DNA of 64,000 bases from Chaenocephalus aceratus (Eukaryota; Chordata; Actinopteri; Perciformes; Channichthyidae), in the NCBI GenBank assembly GCA_023974075.1, contig JAMFTG010000123.1, forward strand, positions 62,001 through 126,000, given 5' to 3'. Position numbers and translations under genes: made by a program. Of this stretch, positions 11,446 through 23,607 are shown one piece after another; position 1 is the first letter of the stretch, and every line of letters starts with the position of its first letter. The notes beneath the pieces were generated by a model. The model ran no database searches, had not been told where the DNA came from, and saw only the letters and a list, made by a program, of their open reading frames with translations.

Positions 11446-11514
11446 ACACACACACATAGAAGCAGACACACATATATAGAAGCAGACACACACACACACA
11501 CACATATAGAAGCA

Positions 11515-11564
<50 letters not shown>

Positions 11565-11571
11565 GAAGCAG

Positions 11572-11604
<33 letters not shown>

Positions 11605-11610
11605 GAAGCA

Positions 11611-11648
<38 letters not shown>

Positions 11649-11654
11649 GAAGCA

Positions 11655-11687
<33 letters not shown>
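11062..11687. repeat. Interrupted (CA)n array with a recurring spacer
   Basis: About 625 bp of CA repeats broken roughly a dozen times by TATAGAAGCAGA or a close variant. CA tract length between spacers varies from a few to dozens. All long frames through it are repeat translation. Confidence 0.93.
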
Positions 11688-11689
<2 letters not shown>

Positions 11690-13250
11690 CCTCTGACGCT
11701 TCACAGCTGCTTTCGACGTGAAGGACGAGGAAACGAAGACGCCTGTGAGCAGAGGCTGAATATTGGAAAGCAGAAACTGTTTTTTAGAAAGAGAGAGCAC
11801 TTTGGTGCAAACTGATTTATTACCAGTTCATAATTGGATTTCCTTGTTGTCGTGCCGACGTCTTGTTGTGCGTGTCTTTCCTGTGTTCGTGTGTCTTCTG
11901 TTGGACTGGAGAATCGCCACCAGCTGATTAACCGAATGAATAAACTCCGAATAATCTCATTACGGTTTGAATTGGAAAATACTTCATGGAGAGGAAATGT
12001 CACAGCTTTTTAGTTCATAGCGATACGAGCTACCACTTTCATTACAACTGAAGTTTCTCTATAATTATTAACTGGATTTATTTAACATGTTGTACAGACA
12101 TTAGGTGCATTTCTATCCATCTGTTTTTATATATATTTTTAAATCAGAACCATTAAAGAGGCCCTGTTATTATTATGCTTTTTAGGCCCTCTCCTCTTGT
12201 ATAGGTTTTACTGCATGTAAATGGTCTGCAGGGGCTAAAATCCCAAAGTTCAGGAACATAGTGACATCACCATGGAACACTTGCGCTCCTATTGGCTAAC
12301 ACTCCAACACATTGCACGTGATAGGGTAAGTCATCTAAGGGTAAAAATCTGAAAGCAGTCATTTTGACAGATTAGAACACAACTCGGAACAGCGCCAACA
12401 TGTCCACCAGTGGCCCAAATTATATTACATCCTTGGTGGCCAGGTCGACTGAGGGCGATCTACTCTACTGTAGTCTGTAGCTGTTATGTAGTCATTCACA
12501 CCCCTGTCCAGTTGGTGGTGAGTGTGTGCATATTAAGTAGCTATTGTCTAGTCTTGTTTTTGACCTCGTTGTTTAACCGGCTTTCGCAACTGCAAAATGT
12601 CGTGGCAGCTGATCGTCCGAAGCCTTTTTTAATAAGCCCAGTAGTTGTGATGGTGTGGATAAACGAGGTGAAAGAGGGATTGATGCGGTGGACGATGAAG
12701 GACAAGCCAGTAAGACTAAGACTGACAGCGTTCAGCCGGCGGCAGAGGGGCGAGCAAGTGGCAAGGAGTTGAAGCGGGAGTAGCGGGTTCAGTGGGAGCA
12801 AGAGTTGAAGTGGCGGAGGAGGGAAGACGGCAAAATGTTCTGCGACATCTGGAGAGAAGCTAAGATGAGTAACGGATTTGTCCGAGGGTGCACGACGATG
12901 CATAAATCAGCGTTCAGGCTACAGCAGGTCAATTGAGTTGTTCTTGTAAATGTTTTGTTCGTATTCTGATGTCTCATTTAAAACGATGGCATGGTTCATA
13001 TTTGCCTGTTGAGGCTCAATGGTCGCGTGTTGTTAGCGGCCTCTGCTGTGCTGTCTGTCAGGAACAGATAAATCATTCATGTTCGTGTTGACATGAACAG
13101 TGACCACACGGTCGGTGTCTCTCAAACATAAATATTAAATATGTCTTATCTCATCATTAAAACATGAAAAATAAAATAACGGGTAATAATGGATTATGAC
13201 GGAAGAGTTGACGGACAACGAAAAACTCTGACGCAACCACTGGGCGGGAC
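11688..13250. other. Non-coding stretch with a teleost repeat fragment at 12150-12400
   Basis: 12150-12400 (GAGGCCCTGTTATTATTATG and following) matches a repeat type common in fish genomes, probably a DNA element. The remainder has only short frames without a family signature. Confidence 0.4.
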
Positions 13251-13258
13251 ATCTCTAA

Positions 13259-13791
13259 TAGGGCTGAACGATGAATCGATTTTAAATCGAAATCGCGATT
13301 TGAAATGATGCAATTATCAACTTTGTTTTTTTTGTTCTTCTCGTGTGTCAGTCCTCCAAACCAACCAGAAGTGCTGTGCTCCACATGTACCAGCCATTGT
13401 TAATCAATCAGAAGTGGCCCATGATAGAAGGTGATAGACAGATTGATTGATCACCTGTCAAGTGCTTTTGAAATACTTTTCCAAATGGCTTCCTATGGAG
13501 CTCTAGATGGTTTCTGAGTCAGGTCAGTGATGCTCCATCACATGTTTCTATCACAGGGTGAATCTTAAACTGAAGCTCGACTTTAAAGAAACCCAACAGG
13601 AAGTTTCCTGTAAGTTTAGTTCTTTCACTCGTAGCTCGGGCTGCGGGGCGCTGGAGAGGGGAGCACGTTGATGCGACCTTCCTAGCCGGAGTTATGTCCG
13701 CATTTTACAATAAACTTCCGTCGGGTCGCTAAAAAACAAATATCGCAAATCGAATCGCAATTAGATTATTTCCCCAAATCATGCAGCCTTA
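13259..13791. mobile_element. hAT-type MITE (533 bp) with 8-bp target duplication
   Basis: Begins TAGGGCTGAACGATGAATCG and ends CATGCAGCCTTA, imperfect inverted ends. The duplication ATCTCTAA is at 13251-13258 and 13792-13799. The ends match the 4114 and 28444 elements. The middle (13320-13720) is different and has no coding signature. Confidence 0.85.
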
Positions 13792-14764
13792 ATCTCTAAA
13801 CTGGTTGACCAATCAGAACAGAGCCGGCCAGCTAACCAATCGGAGCAGACTGGGCTCTGGTTTCAGACGGAGGGTGAGAAGAGGTGCTGCAGCACACATG
13901 AGAACAATGAAGCTTTTTGATCGATGAGTCTTTGGGTTGAATTCATTATTCTCTCTTTTTAGCTGCTTTTCGCCCCCCCCCCCCCCCCCCTCCGTTTAGA
14001 GATATCCATCTTCTGCTAAATCCTCACTGACGCCAGCCAGTTCCAACGGTTCCTGTCGGCAGCTGCTTTGCAGTGTTTTCTCTGGACGCCATGAGACCTT
14101 TGAGAGCGACCCGTAGGGAAACTAAAGATCAACAATGAGCTGAAAGTCGTGATGAAGCCGCGGGGAGTCTCTCTCTCTCCGAGGGTTAGTCACTCGCAGA
14201 GCACTCTCCTCCCTGTGATAGCATACACATCTCCTCACTTACGGTTTGATCATTCTCTCATCTCAGTCTGCTGTTACTCCGACCCTCTGAAATGAAACGA
14301 GAGAATATGATGACCGTCCTGCTGATTGAGCTGCTAACGGGGGAAAGGCAGAACCTGCAGAGCAAACACCTCGCTGAACCTGAACACCATGTCCTGTCCG
14401 TCTGAAGCACCGAGTGGCTTTTGAGAAATCACTGGACAGCGGAGGCAATCAGAGTTATGAAAAAAACTCTCCGTGAAGTGCCTCTACCGGTGTGACGGGT
14501 GATTGAATGTCTCTGGGTACTTTACATTCAGGAGGAAAACACCTCGGTGTTCACAAGCAATTCAGAGATCCAATCTGCAGCATGAGGGAGGGAATAATGG
14601 ACTAACACATCTGAGAAGGAGAAGCTTTCGCCAAAGTCATCTCCATGAGTGGAAACCAATGTTCCCGTGCTTCAGAGTCGCTCCAGAGTTCAATGGGTGC
14701 TTCCTTTGCGTAAGTACGTTTCATAAAGATTGAGGCAGAAGTTTCCCCATCAGCCTTCCTGATA
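13792..14764. other. Intergenic stretch, C-run at 13973-13990
   Basis: No gene or named repeat seen. A run of about 18 C interrupts otherwise ordinary sequence. Confidence 0.4.
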
Positions 14765-14925
14765 GACAGACATTACATCACATACTCAACACTGTGGACT
14801 ATCCCCACAGGAGGTGAAGTGTCTCAGGGACACAACGACATGCTGACTGCAGTGGGGTTTGAACCTGTACTCCCCTGATCCGAAAACCAACGCACAATCC
14901 ACTGCGCCACACGCCTCCCAGACAT
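14765..14925 (-). mobile_element. tRNA-derived SINE fragment
   Basis: On the minus strand there is a good RNA polymerase III A box, TGGCGCAGTGG (14899-14909), and 33 bases further a B box, GGTTCAAACCC (14855-14865). After the tRNA-like head the sequence continues into a non-tRNA body (GAGACACTTCACCTCC). This is SINE architecture, not a functional tRNA: the acceptor stem and anticodon arm cannot be folded convincingly. No tail or target duplication was identified. Confidence 0.75.
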
Positions 14926-16640
14926 TACCAGCAGCGTTTCCGCCAGGCGGGCGTCTTGCCGTCATTTGAAAATGTTATAATTCGAGAAAAGATTTCCTCT
15001 GTTGGAGGGGCAAAGGAGTCTGGTGGGATTCTTTTCGGAGTATTGAAGATCGTTTCCCTCGACATCGGCGGTGCCTGCTGCGGGACAACACGGAACGTGC
15101 GCGATGTGGACGCGATGAGCTGGTGATGCAGCCACAACACCTTCTCTGCCGGATATGGAAGCCCCTCTTTAGTTCTTCACCTGCTGGGCCCAGAGTGAAA
15201 TGCTTTGGTGAGCACAAACTAGAGGGGAACAGCAAGCACCAGTGTGATTTTGGTGAGTCTGTGACTATCCTGGACAAAGTTGTAGGGGGGGGGGGTTCCA
15301 TACTGGCAGGAGAAATACCTGCTCTGCTGAACATGTGATGTAGAGAACAGTGCAGATCTTCCCTATGGACACCAGGATTAACCTGGTCTAAAATAAGGAA
15401 CATTAATAGTGTGATAGGCACAGATATAAGATCAATAATACTCTTTATTTTAGGGCATCTTCCCCGGCCGGAAAATAATGTTTCTGCACCATTTTAGATG
15501 CGGATTTTGTTAAACTAATACGTTTGCGCTGTGGACCAACACTATACATTGACGGGGAAAGGGGTAGCAATAAAGATAACACCATTAAACAGTTACACAA
15601 CACAACAGAAATAATATCGATAGCATTAGCCTAGCAACCACCTTGGTAACAATGACAACGTTGTATAGACACAATTTCCTGAAGTAATCTTCGTAATAAC
15701 TAGCAAACTAAAGATCATGTGCATCCACTGCACACATAATCTGAAATAACAACTCATATTTCTCGCATCAAATGACATCAAAACGCATTTTAATCGCCAA
15801 ACTAACTTTAAAATAGGCATTTTACACCCAGAATAAAACGAATGTCGGCCATGTTTTTTTTCTGCAGGGAGACATTTGAAGATCACGTGACATAGACGCA
15901 GCCATTGGAATGAATGGTGAACAAAAACGTAGGGATCTTACAAGGCGTTTTTGTAGAAATACTACGTCCTATACGTTGTGCACCAACATAGTTATTACAC
16001 GTTTTTTTGTGAGACTGGGTTGGAATTTCCCATGTGTTGTCAGATCAGCAAAAAAATGTTTGCATCCTGCCGTGAATCAATCCCAAAGCACTTTAAATCC
16101 AAATGACTTTGACTTTATAAAGAGTTTCTCCACATGTTTTCTCCCACAGAGTCAGATTGCGTTGGCCTCCTCCTGTGTGCTTCTCTTTCGATGTATAAAT
16201 CACTCACATTGTCCACAGGGACGCAGATGTATCAAAGCGCTGAATGCAGGAAACTTAGAACAGGAAGTGCATTGTTAAAGGACAGGAAGTGTGGATGAAT
16301 GCGGCTTTAAAGCGGAGCAGCTTTCATCATTTGGGTGGAGCTCCATCCTGTCGGGGTTTGAGTGGACTTTATCTTCCTATACATCGCCAACAGACTCATT
16401 TACCCTCATTCTGTGCATCTCTGAAAACATGTGACCTTCCTCTGAGTCACCTACTCCAGACAGAAAGAAGCTAAGGCTCTGTCAGCATTCATTCTTTGGA
16501 GAACACTGTTAAAAGTGAGTTGATGATAAATCACTAAAATAAATAAGGCTCACTAAAAAGAGCCAGAATTCCCATCACTAATACGGAAAGAGATCGTATC
16601 TACGGGACGGCTCAATTCAAAATGCAAGTCACGTGACACA
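14926..16640. other. Non-coding stretch with small repeat fragments
   Basis: CAGCGTTTCCGCCAGGCGGG at about 14932 recurs at about 19920, so a dispersed repeat end lies here. There is a run of nine G at 15287-15295. No coding region could be supported. Confidence 0.4.
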
Positions 16641-16644
16641 ACGT

Positions 16645-16700
16645 GACGTCACACCAGGCGGGATTTGAACTTGCAACCTTCCGATCATCAGCCCACCTCA
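16645..16700 (-). repeat. Possible tRNA-derived SINE scrap
   Basis: On the minus strand AGGTTGCAAGTTCAAATCCC looks like the T arm and B box of a tRNA-derived SINE. No A box remains, because the Harbinger element begins next to it. Confidence 0.35.
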
Positions 16701-16703
16701 CTA

Positions 16704-17270
16704 ATGGCGCATTTCCACTGCAGCGGGTCGCCCCGTTTAAGCGTCCTTAATCGTCCTCAAGCGTCCTCAAGCGGCCAGGCCCGTTTTTGGTGGCCTTTCC
16801 ATATAGCGTAGCACCGGCTAGCGGGTACTTTTTCCGGCCCCATAAAACCGTGGTTCTATCAGACCAGGGCTGAACTAGTGATGTCAACACTCTCGACTGC
16901 CGATTGGTCAGAGAGAATCGTCACAAGATCGTGTGCGAGATCATCCCTAGCGTCGCATATATATCTAGAAGCAAGCTTGCAGCATTTTTATTAACGGAGG
17001 AGCTACAAAAATGGCAACGTCAAAGAAAAGCACACCGTGGTCGACCGAGGAGGTGACGACGTTCCTACATCTCATTGGGGACGATAAAATCCAGCGGGAG
17101 CTCGACGGGAGCCCCGCCTACACTGCGTTGCTATAGTAACTACCCCAGGTCCTCAACTGTAATGGGAATGCGTCACGGCCTCGGACGGCCAGCGAGGCAG
17201 CCCGAGGCCGTGGCGAGGACGCTTAGGGACGCTTAAACGGCGCGACCCCGCTGCGGTGGAAATGTGATTA
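16704..17270 (+). mobile_element. PIF/Harbinger-type internal-deletion derivative
   Basis: The ends are inverted repeats about 40 bp long: CATTTCCACTGCAGCGGGTC on the left against GACCCCGCTGCGGTGGAAATG on the right, followed inward by GTTTAAGCGTCC on each side. The interior keeps a short coding start (17011-17136). The right half resembles 25402-25545, another copy. A 3-bp target duplication could not be confirmed. Confidence 0.75.
17011..17136 (+). pseudogene. Remnant N-terminus of Harbinger Myb/SANT-like DNA-binding protein
   Basis: ATG at 17011 opens MATSKKSTPWSTEEVTTF and continues to a stop at 17134 after about 41 codons. The W-(S/T)-x-E-E-x-x-x-F-L pattern is the first helix of the Myb/trihelix-type protein that Harbinger elements encode next to their transposase. 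The rest of the domain and the transposase are deleted, so no function is expected. Confidence 0.7.
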
Positions 17271-17587
17271 GACCACCAAAATAACCCAAACCTGTTTTTA
17301 TGAGATCCATTTGTCCAGTATTTGCGGCCCGCCACAAATAAATCAATGTATGTTGTTTGTGATACTCTTAATAAATGAAGGCAAAATGCAGGTTATTGTT
17401 AAAAAATCCTTGAAGACTAAACTTGCTGCTCGGCTCATTGTCTTCATCTTTACACCAAATGATATTTAAGACAACAAAAGAAAATTCCACAGATTTTTAA
17501 GGCACAAAACAAGACTGTTGGATAAACAATCTCTAAATGTCACGTATTTTCAAAGTGGGCACTTCCACTGTTTGTGTATACGTGCCA

Positions 17588-17636
<49 letters not shown>

Positions 17637-17959
17637 ATTCAGGAAGTGATTCCACTATCGCAGACCTTGCAGACCCCAGGGGACAAACAAAAGGTTTGCA
17701 AGGACGACGACAACAACAACTCCATCCATCATGTGTTCAATGTAAGTTCACAACAACACACTACAGGAAAAGATCAATCTGGTGGAACAAACGAGTTTTA
17801 ATGTTAAAAATATTTCCATTTTGGCTACTTATTTATTATAGTCCAATTACATTTAGCTCATTGTATTGACATCACCCTCTTACTCTCGGCGTGCACCCGC
17901 AAACCAAAATGCAGATTTTTGCCGTAAAATATTAAAGTTATGCCAGAAAAACAGACAGA

Positions 17960-18044
<85 letters not shown>

Positions 18045-18051
18045 AGACACA

Positions 18052-18102
<51 letters not shown>

Positions 18103-18819
18103 CCGAAAGTAGTTATTTGTCTGACACTCGACCAACAACCAATCACATGAATCTCCCGCCCCTGACACACAAGCAGCGGTTTGATTGGCTAGAGCTTGTA
18201 CTGGCATACGATTCGATTGGCTGGCACTTCTGCCGAGGCGTCAAAACTTGAACATTGCTCAACTTTTTTCCCACGATGCAGTTCGGCTGAAAGTGACTTC
18301 ACCCCATTCAAAGTGAATGGGCAGAAGCGTTGGAAGCTTCAACGCAGGCCGCGGTGTGGACGGGCCGGAGCCATCTTGTTTCGTGTCTCTTTGAGTTTAC
18401 TTGACGAGGTAATGTACAGCGTGAGTGTCGGGGGAATGAGAAGCAGCTTCAGCCCGACACTGAACCCTTCGTCAGTGTGTTTTTATTTAATCTGAAAGCA
18501 TTCCAGGTTATTCTGAGGAACTCCGGTGTTTGAGTTAAAGTGTTTTCCCTGATGATGACTCGAACATAGCGTGCAGCTTAACATGGGACGCAGAGTTACC
18601 CCCAGATTCAGGAAATTCACACAATTCAAGTTTTATATCTCTACAACTCCATCTTAGTGACAAAGTCTGTCCACTCCCAGAAACGTTTATCACTTCTCAG
18701 GAAAGAAGATAATTGATGAGAAGGAAACAGACGTTGTGTCAGAGTGGAACATTTTCATGTTGCTGAGCAACAGACAGGAAGCAGGGGGCGGGTCTCAGAC
18801 TCTGGACCTTCACACTCAT
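17271..18819. other. Intergenic stretch with two CA/GT microsatellites
   Basis: (GT)n lies at 17591-17633 and (CA)n with three AGACAC breaks at 17961-18100. 18110-18480 is GC-richer and resembles a repeat seen often in fish. No host gene was recognised. Confidence 0.45.
17961..18100. repeat. (CA)n microsatellite
   Basis: About 70 CA units, interrupted near 18040-18056 by AGACACAGACACAGA. Confidence 0.95.
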
Positions 18820-18901
18820 GTACAGTAGGTGGCGGTCTGCACCTTTTAAGTTCTTTGCTATCCGCCAAAAACCGAGAGGAGAAGAAGGTGAAAAATAAGA
18901 G
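18820..18901 (+). other. Possible non-coding first exon of the zinc-finger gene
   Basis: AGTAGGTGGCGGTCTGCACC is followed by an AGAGGAGAAGAAGG purine run and a good donor AG|GTGAGTGG at 18901/18902. I recall this arrangement as frequent at the start of fish zinc-finger and related genes, but it is also found as a dispersed repeat. No transcript evidence. Confidence 0.3.
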
Positions 18902-18984
18902 GTGAGTGGAGTAAACACCTGCAGAGGTTTCATTAAGTGTATTTACACCTGTTAGCTTAGCTTACAGTTAATCATGTCCGCCAA

Positions 18985-19095
18985 AAATAGTCTCAAACTA
19001 TCTTTAAATAAAGTCTAACGGCTCAAGTCTAACAGCTAAAGTCTAACGGCTAAAGTCTAACGGCTAACGGTTATCGGCTAACAGCTACAGTTATT
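18985..19095 (+). repeat. Short tandem repeat, about 12-15 bp unit
   Basis: Several diverged copies of a unit like AAGTCTAACGGCT, ending in CTAACGG/CTAACAG variants. Confidence 0.75.
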
Positions 19096-19833
19096 ATTCC
19101 AGTTCGGCTCTGGGGGAGTAACAGTTGATTTGTAATGCTCAGCTGACTTTATGTTAGTTATTTATTACACCAGTTGTCTTTTAAGACGGGTTGAGTTGTT
19201 GTGTTGGTGCACTTTACCATAGATATGGTTTTAAATATATGCTAACTAGCTTATTAGCATCGGCATTCACCGTGACGTAGCATTTTTCCCATTGAAATGA
19301 ATGGGATTCTTCAGTTAGTAGCTAACGCTAAGCTAAGCGACGGTTTAGCTCATTAGATAAAATAGATATACTTTATTTAAATAATGATTTATCTTAAACT
19401 GGAAAATGTTGTGTCACAGCAGAAGTGTTTGCAGGCATTACACGAGTTAAACATATTTAAAAGATGCAATAAGATACCATAAAAATGAAGCATTAGCAGC
19501 AAGTATACACACAGGACACATATCACTAGAGTATCTAAAGAATACACAATATACAGAAAATACTGTATACATGGAGTACATTAAACAGTCTCACTAGCTA
19601 ATGTTTGCTTTCTGTGTTAACTTAGTGATGGTTAATGACACGGATAGCGTTATAACCGTGGTTCAAAGATCCATTAATGTCACTTTCTATGTGAATAAAG
19701 TCATTTTAATGAAATAAAAGTGAACAAACTGTGAGCTGTAAATTAGAATGTAAGTTGCTACACAGATTATGATGAGTTATATCTAAATATTTGTATTATA
19801 TTAATAATGAAGCAGCTCTGTGGTCTTCATCAG

Positions 19834-19883
19834 GACAGCTGGTGAGCAGCATGGAGGAGAAGGAGGAGGCCCCTGGAGCTCAG
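19834..19883 (+). CDS. Possible first coding exon of the zinc-finger gene (11 codons)
   Basis: After the acceptor GGTCTTCATCAG, ATG at 19851 gives MEEKEEAPGAQ and the exon ends CAG|GTCAGTG at 19883, phase 0. A very short acidic first exon followed much later by a single exon with all the fingers is common in fish C2H2 genes. The next candidate exon in this window is 13.4 kb away (33315) and its phase is compatible. Because only 11 codons are involved this may be chance. Confidence 0.35.
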
Positions 19884-20659
19884 GTCAGTGTGCACTTCAT
19901 CACAAGATATTCCTAATTCCAGCGTTTCCGCCAGGCGGGCGTCTTGCCTTCATTTGACGCCCTTATTCAGCTCGGAACGCCCTATACAGACATAAATAAA
20001 GCAGCGACTGTATTCTCCATGACACAGACAGTCTGTGGTTTGTACTTGTTTAACTTCTGTCTAGTTCTGAACAGATATGAGGAGCTGTGAGCTCTGAGGG
20101 CTAACGGCTAACGGCTGATGTTGGTTTTGTGGTTCACATTGTCACTACCCGATCTGCAGCCCTGCCCTATCTGCAGTGCGCATGTGCGAGATGGTCCGCC
20201 ATATTTGACAACTCCATACGGCAACTCTAATAGGACATTTGAAGTCTAGACGGCTGCCCGATTTGCATCGTGCTTGCGCGAGTCATAAACGTCTCGAATA
20301 TCTTTATTAAAATATTTAATTTAATTTGAAATAAAATGAAGGACATTCACAGTTAATGTAATTAGATATAAATTATGAATGCCATACATATTACATACAT
20401 TCACAGTCAATATTTCTTCAGTATATATGATAGCTGTCTAACAGAAGTTACATCCATTTCTCACTTATTCTGACAATGTACTTAACCCAATCAAAGGACC
20501 CAATAAAAGGAGTTGTTCAATAATAGTGAAGTCACGTTGTAATAACAATAACTCATCTCTCTCGTTCAGATTCATATTGTCGGATTTTTTGAGTGTTCTT
20601 TTTCTGCTTTGCCAAACGCCACTGTGTCAAATGTCCTATTAGAGTTGCCGTATGGAGTT

Positions 20660-20821
20660 CAATCAGGAGAGACGTGATGTATGTAATACATGTTTATTAT
20701 CCGTCACATTATATAAATGAAACATAATGATAGTTTATAACAAAAGAACGAAATGGCGTTTGGCGATTAGGCCCAGGTTTTGTAGGATATCATTCGGGAA
20801 GGGAAAGAACCGTTTCCGATG
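20660..20821 (-). repeat. Split direct repeat B2, outer end
   Basis: Matches B1. Its outer base joins the host TIR element directly at 20659/20660. Confidence 0.8.
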
Positions 20822-20904
20822 AACCCCCCCCGGGTCTAGACACTGGTGGTGGTGATAAGTGGTTAGGTCCGGTTGGAAGGGAGAAGGTTAAGCTTGGTCC
20901 TGAG

Positions 20905-21338
20905 TTCAATCAATCAATCAATGTTTAGTCATATAGCCCGATATCACGAATGTTACGTTTGTCTCAGTGGTCTTCACAGTTTGTACAGAATATCAGTATG
21001 ACAATACGACACCCTCTGTCCTCAGACCCTCTGTCCTCAGACCCCCTGTCCTCAGACCCTCTGTCCTCAGACCCTCTGTCCTTAGACCCTCTGTCCTTAG
21101 ACCCTCACATCGTACAAGGAAAAACTTCCGAAGAAAACCCAGTTTAAAGGGAAAAATGGGAGAAACCTCGGGGAGAGCAACAGAGGAGGGATCCCTCTCC
21201 CAGGACGGACAGACGTGCAATAGATGCCGTGTGTAAATTGAAAAGATAATACATTTGCAACATAGGTAGTCCAAATGTTTGGAAATGCATGTGTGTGCAT
21301 GCATGGAGTTGAAAGCAGGAGGCGAAGGGGTGGAGGAG
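20905..21338 (-). mobile_element. Nested retroposon 3' end with (CAAT)n tail and a 14-bp tandem
   Basis: On the minus strand the sequence runs to GGGCTATATGACTAAACATT followed by four GATT units, the tail of a repeat common in fish. At about 21010-21105 seven copies of a 14-bp unit (CCTCTGTCCTCAGA and variants) occur. It separates A2 from B2. Confidence 0.6.
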
Positions 21339-21340
21339 GG

Positions 21341-21554
21341 TTGCGCGTTGACACCTGAAAGACAGCTGGTAGAAAAGGGGAGAGCATATATAGAGGGATT
21401 AACAGGTGCGATAATTAGGCTTGTGAATGGAGGGAAGTGATAGGTTGGCTAAGGAGTGGCGCTCTCTCTCATCTAGTGAAAGGAGCGAGTATTGCCATGA
21501 CGTGCAATACGGAGTGATGGGTCTTCCTGTCTGAACTTGCGCTGAGCTTCATTT
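21341..21554 (-). repeat. Split direct repeat A2
   Basis: Full match to A1, with the same TATA region at about 21384-21397. Beyond GTCAACGCGCAA the two copies diverge completely. Confidence 0.8.
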
Positions 21555-21722
21555 CAATCAGGAGAGACGTGATGTATGTAATACATGTTTATTATCCGTC
21601 ACATTATATAAATGAAACATAATGATAGTTTATAACAAAAGAACGAAATGGCGTTTGGCGATTAGGCCCAGGTTTTGTAGGATATCATTCGGGAAGGGAA
21701 AGAACCGTTTCCGATGAACCCC
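21555..21722 (-). repeat. Split direct repeat B1
   Basis: Matches 20660-20821 over about 162 bp (ends with CAATCAGGAGAGACGTGATG on the plus strand). Directly abuts A2 at 21554/21555. Confidence 0.8.
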
Positions 21723-22077
21723 CAAAAGAAGTGAAGTATGAAGTACTGAACGTGAAGAATTCTTACCTTGTGGGATGCGGTGGAAATCTATGGATGAAAT
21801 GAGAGGTTAATACATGTGGGGATTTAGACGTACTGATGCCTCGGGCATCCTTCCTGGACGTACAGGGCTTCCTGGACGTACGGGGCATCCCGGACATACG
21901 GGGTTTCCCGTTGTGCAGGAATATCATTCGGGAAGGGAGAACCGATCCGATGAATCCCCAAAATAATGAAATATATAGAATTGAGATGTACTGGGTTACT
22001 TACCTTATGAGGTAGCTGCGGTGGTTTATGGATATAATTAGAGAATTATACGAATTTGCTATCGGGATGTTATCGGG

Positions 22078-22111
<34 letters not shown>

Positions 22112-22200
22112 CTTATTTGACAGGGACAGTGCACATTAATTGACATTTCTGTAAATGCGCCAGAGTTAGCCAACAGGCTATTTTTCATCTGTAGTCCCTG
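22078..22200 (-). mobile_element. LINE 3' end with poly(A) tail
   Basis: A run of about 28 T at 22081-22108 is preceded, reading minus, by CACTGTCCCTGTCAAATAAG, a recurring fish LINE 3' end. It is inserted inside the split-repeat element. Confidence 0.6.
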
Positions 22201-22226
22201 GACAGATGTTAAAAGTCATCCTAAAA

Positions 22227-22875
22227 CAAAAATTCACTTCAAATAACAGGTAAATACAATCAGTAAAACAACATTCAACAGAGATACTTATATTATGATA
22301 AAAGCATATATAAAAACATAACTAAACAAAAATACAAGCATACATAAAAACTAAACTAACTAAATACAAAGCAGACAGATACAGGTCAAGGCATATAAAC
22401 AGAGCGTTGTCATGTACAGAGCCTGGGACCCTTCCGGTCAAACATGAAAAGTAAAAGCCCTTCCGGCCAAACGTGAAATAAAAATGCGTGGATGTCACAT
22501 CCTGGCTCAAAAGCCTGAGACCCTTCCGGTCAACATGAAAATAACAACAAAAATTCACTTCAAATAACAGGTAAATACAATCAGTAAAACAACATTCAAC
22601 AGAGATACTTATATTATGATAAAAGCATATATAAAAACATAACAACTAAACTAAAATACAAGCATATATAAAAACATAAAAACTAAACTAAAATACAAAT
22701 TCAACAAAGCAGACAGATACAGGTCAAGGCATATAAACAGAGCGTTGTCATGTACAGAGCCTGGGACCCTTCCGGTCAAACATGAAAAGTAAAAGCCCTT
22801 CCGGCCAAACGTGAAATAAAAATGCGTGGATGTCACATCCTGGCTCACAAGCCTGAGACCCTTCCGGTCAAACAT
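22227..22875. repeat. Tandem duplication, about 310-bp unit
   Basis: The block from AAAAATTCACTTCAAATAAC to CTGAGACCCTTCCGGTCAA appears twice (about 22227-22540 and 22548-22875) with small indels. A shorter third piece (GCGTGGATGTCAC) follows to about 22935. No conserved protein is encoded. Confidence 0.85.
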
Positions 22876-23607
22876 GAAAATAAAAATGCGTGGATGTCAC
22901 GTCCTGGCTCACTCGAGCCGGAGACCCTTCGGTCAGAACACGTGGAACATGACTTGAATAACCATGTAACATGACAGGACCTGTAGTGTAAATGTGCCTG
23001 TGATCTTAGATTGATGATGCAATAGAATCCAGATATAAAACATGACAATGATATGTGAGCTGATATGCTAATGACACCACCACCAGTTATATGCGTGATT
23101 ACCAACGTTTTTATTTAATTAGAATTTTTTATATAGGCATTTTGTATCTATTTATTTATTAATAAAAATAAAAAATAAAATAAGAATGTGTTTGAGCCCT
23201 AAGGGAAGATAGTTCTAAGAGCACGGGATCTGGGTGAGTAGATGAGACGCTGCTAAGCGAGTGATATTAAGGGAGTGGAGGGGTGAATGATCAGAAGAAT
23301 CTCCCGCCATGTGGTTTCTGAAGCAGGGCGGGGATCTTAGGCCGGCTGCGCCTGGGACATACGGACCTCGGATGAGCATCGTTGCAGGCGTGGAAAGGGT
23401 GACTGGGAGGGCGGAAGCCAGGGAAAGAGGGGAGGCTACACTGTGAGGGAATGTAGGGGCTTGGACTGGCATTAACCCCGGCGGCGCCATGGCCGGAAGC
23501 GCAGCCCCGTGAGTTGATGAAGTGGAGGCTCTGGCTGCTGCGAGCCTGGGAGGAAGTTGACTTTTTGGACGGATGAGCTACTGGGGGGGGGCGACTTCCT
23601 TGTCCTC

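Noticed and set aside
11020..11800. Long frames made of Cys-Val or Thr-His repeats (also at 17.9 kb, 48.1 kb, 54.3 kb, 57.8 kb and 60.0 kb)
   Set aside because: They are translations of (CA)n/(GT)n DNA; no protein family or codon pattern supports them.
12410..12972. Short frames of 60-120 codons around 12.4-13.0 kb
   Set aside because: No domain, no codon bias and overlapping frames on both strands; near a repeat fragment.
14850..14912. A true tRNA gene
   Set aside because: A and B boxes are present but stems do not fold, and a non-tRNA body follows, as in a SINE.
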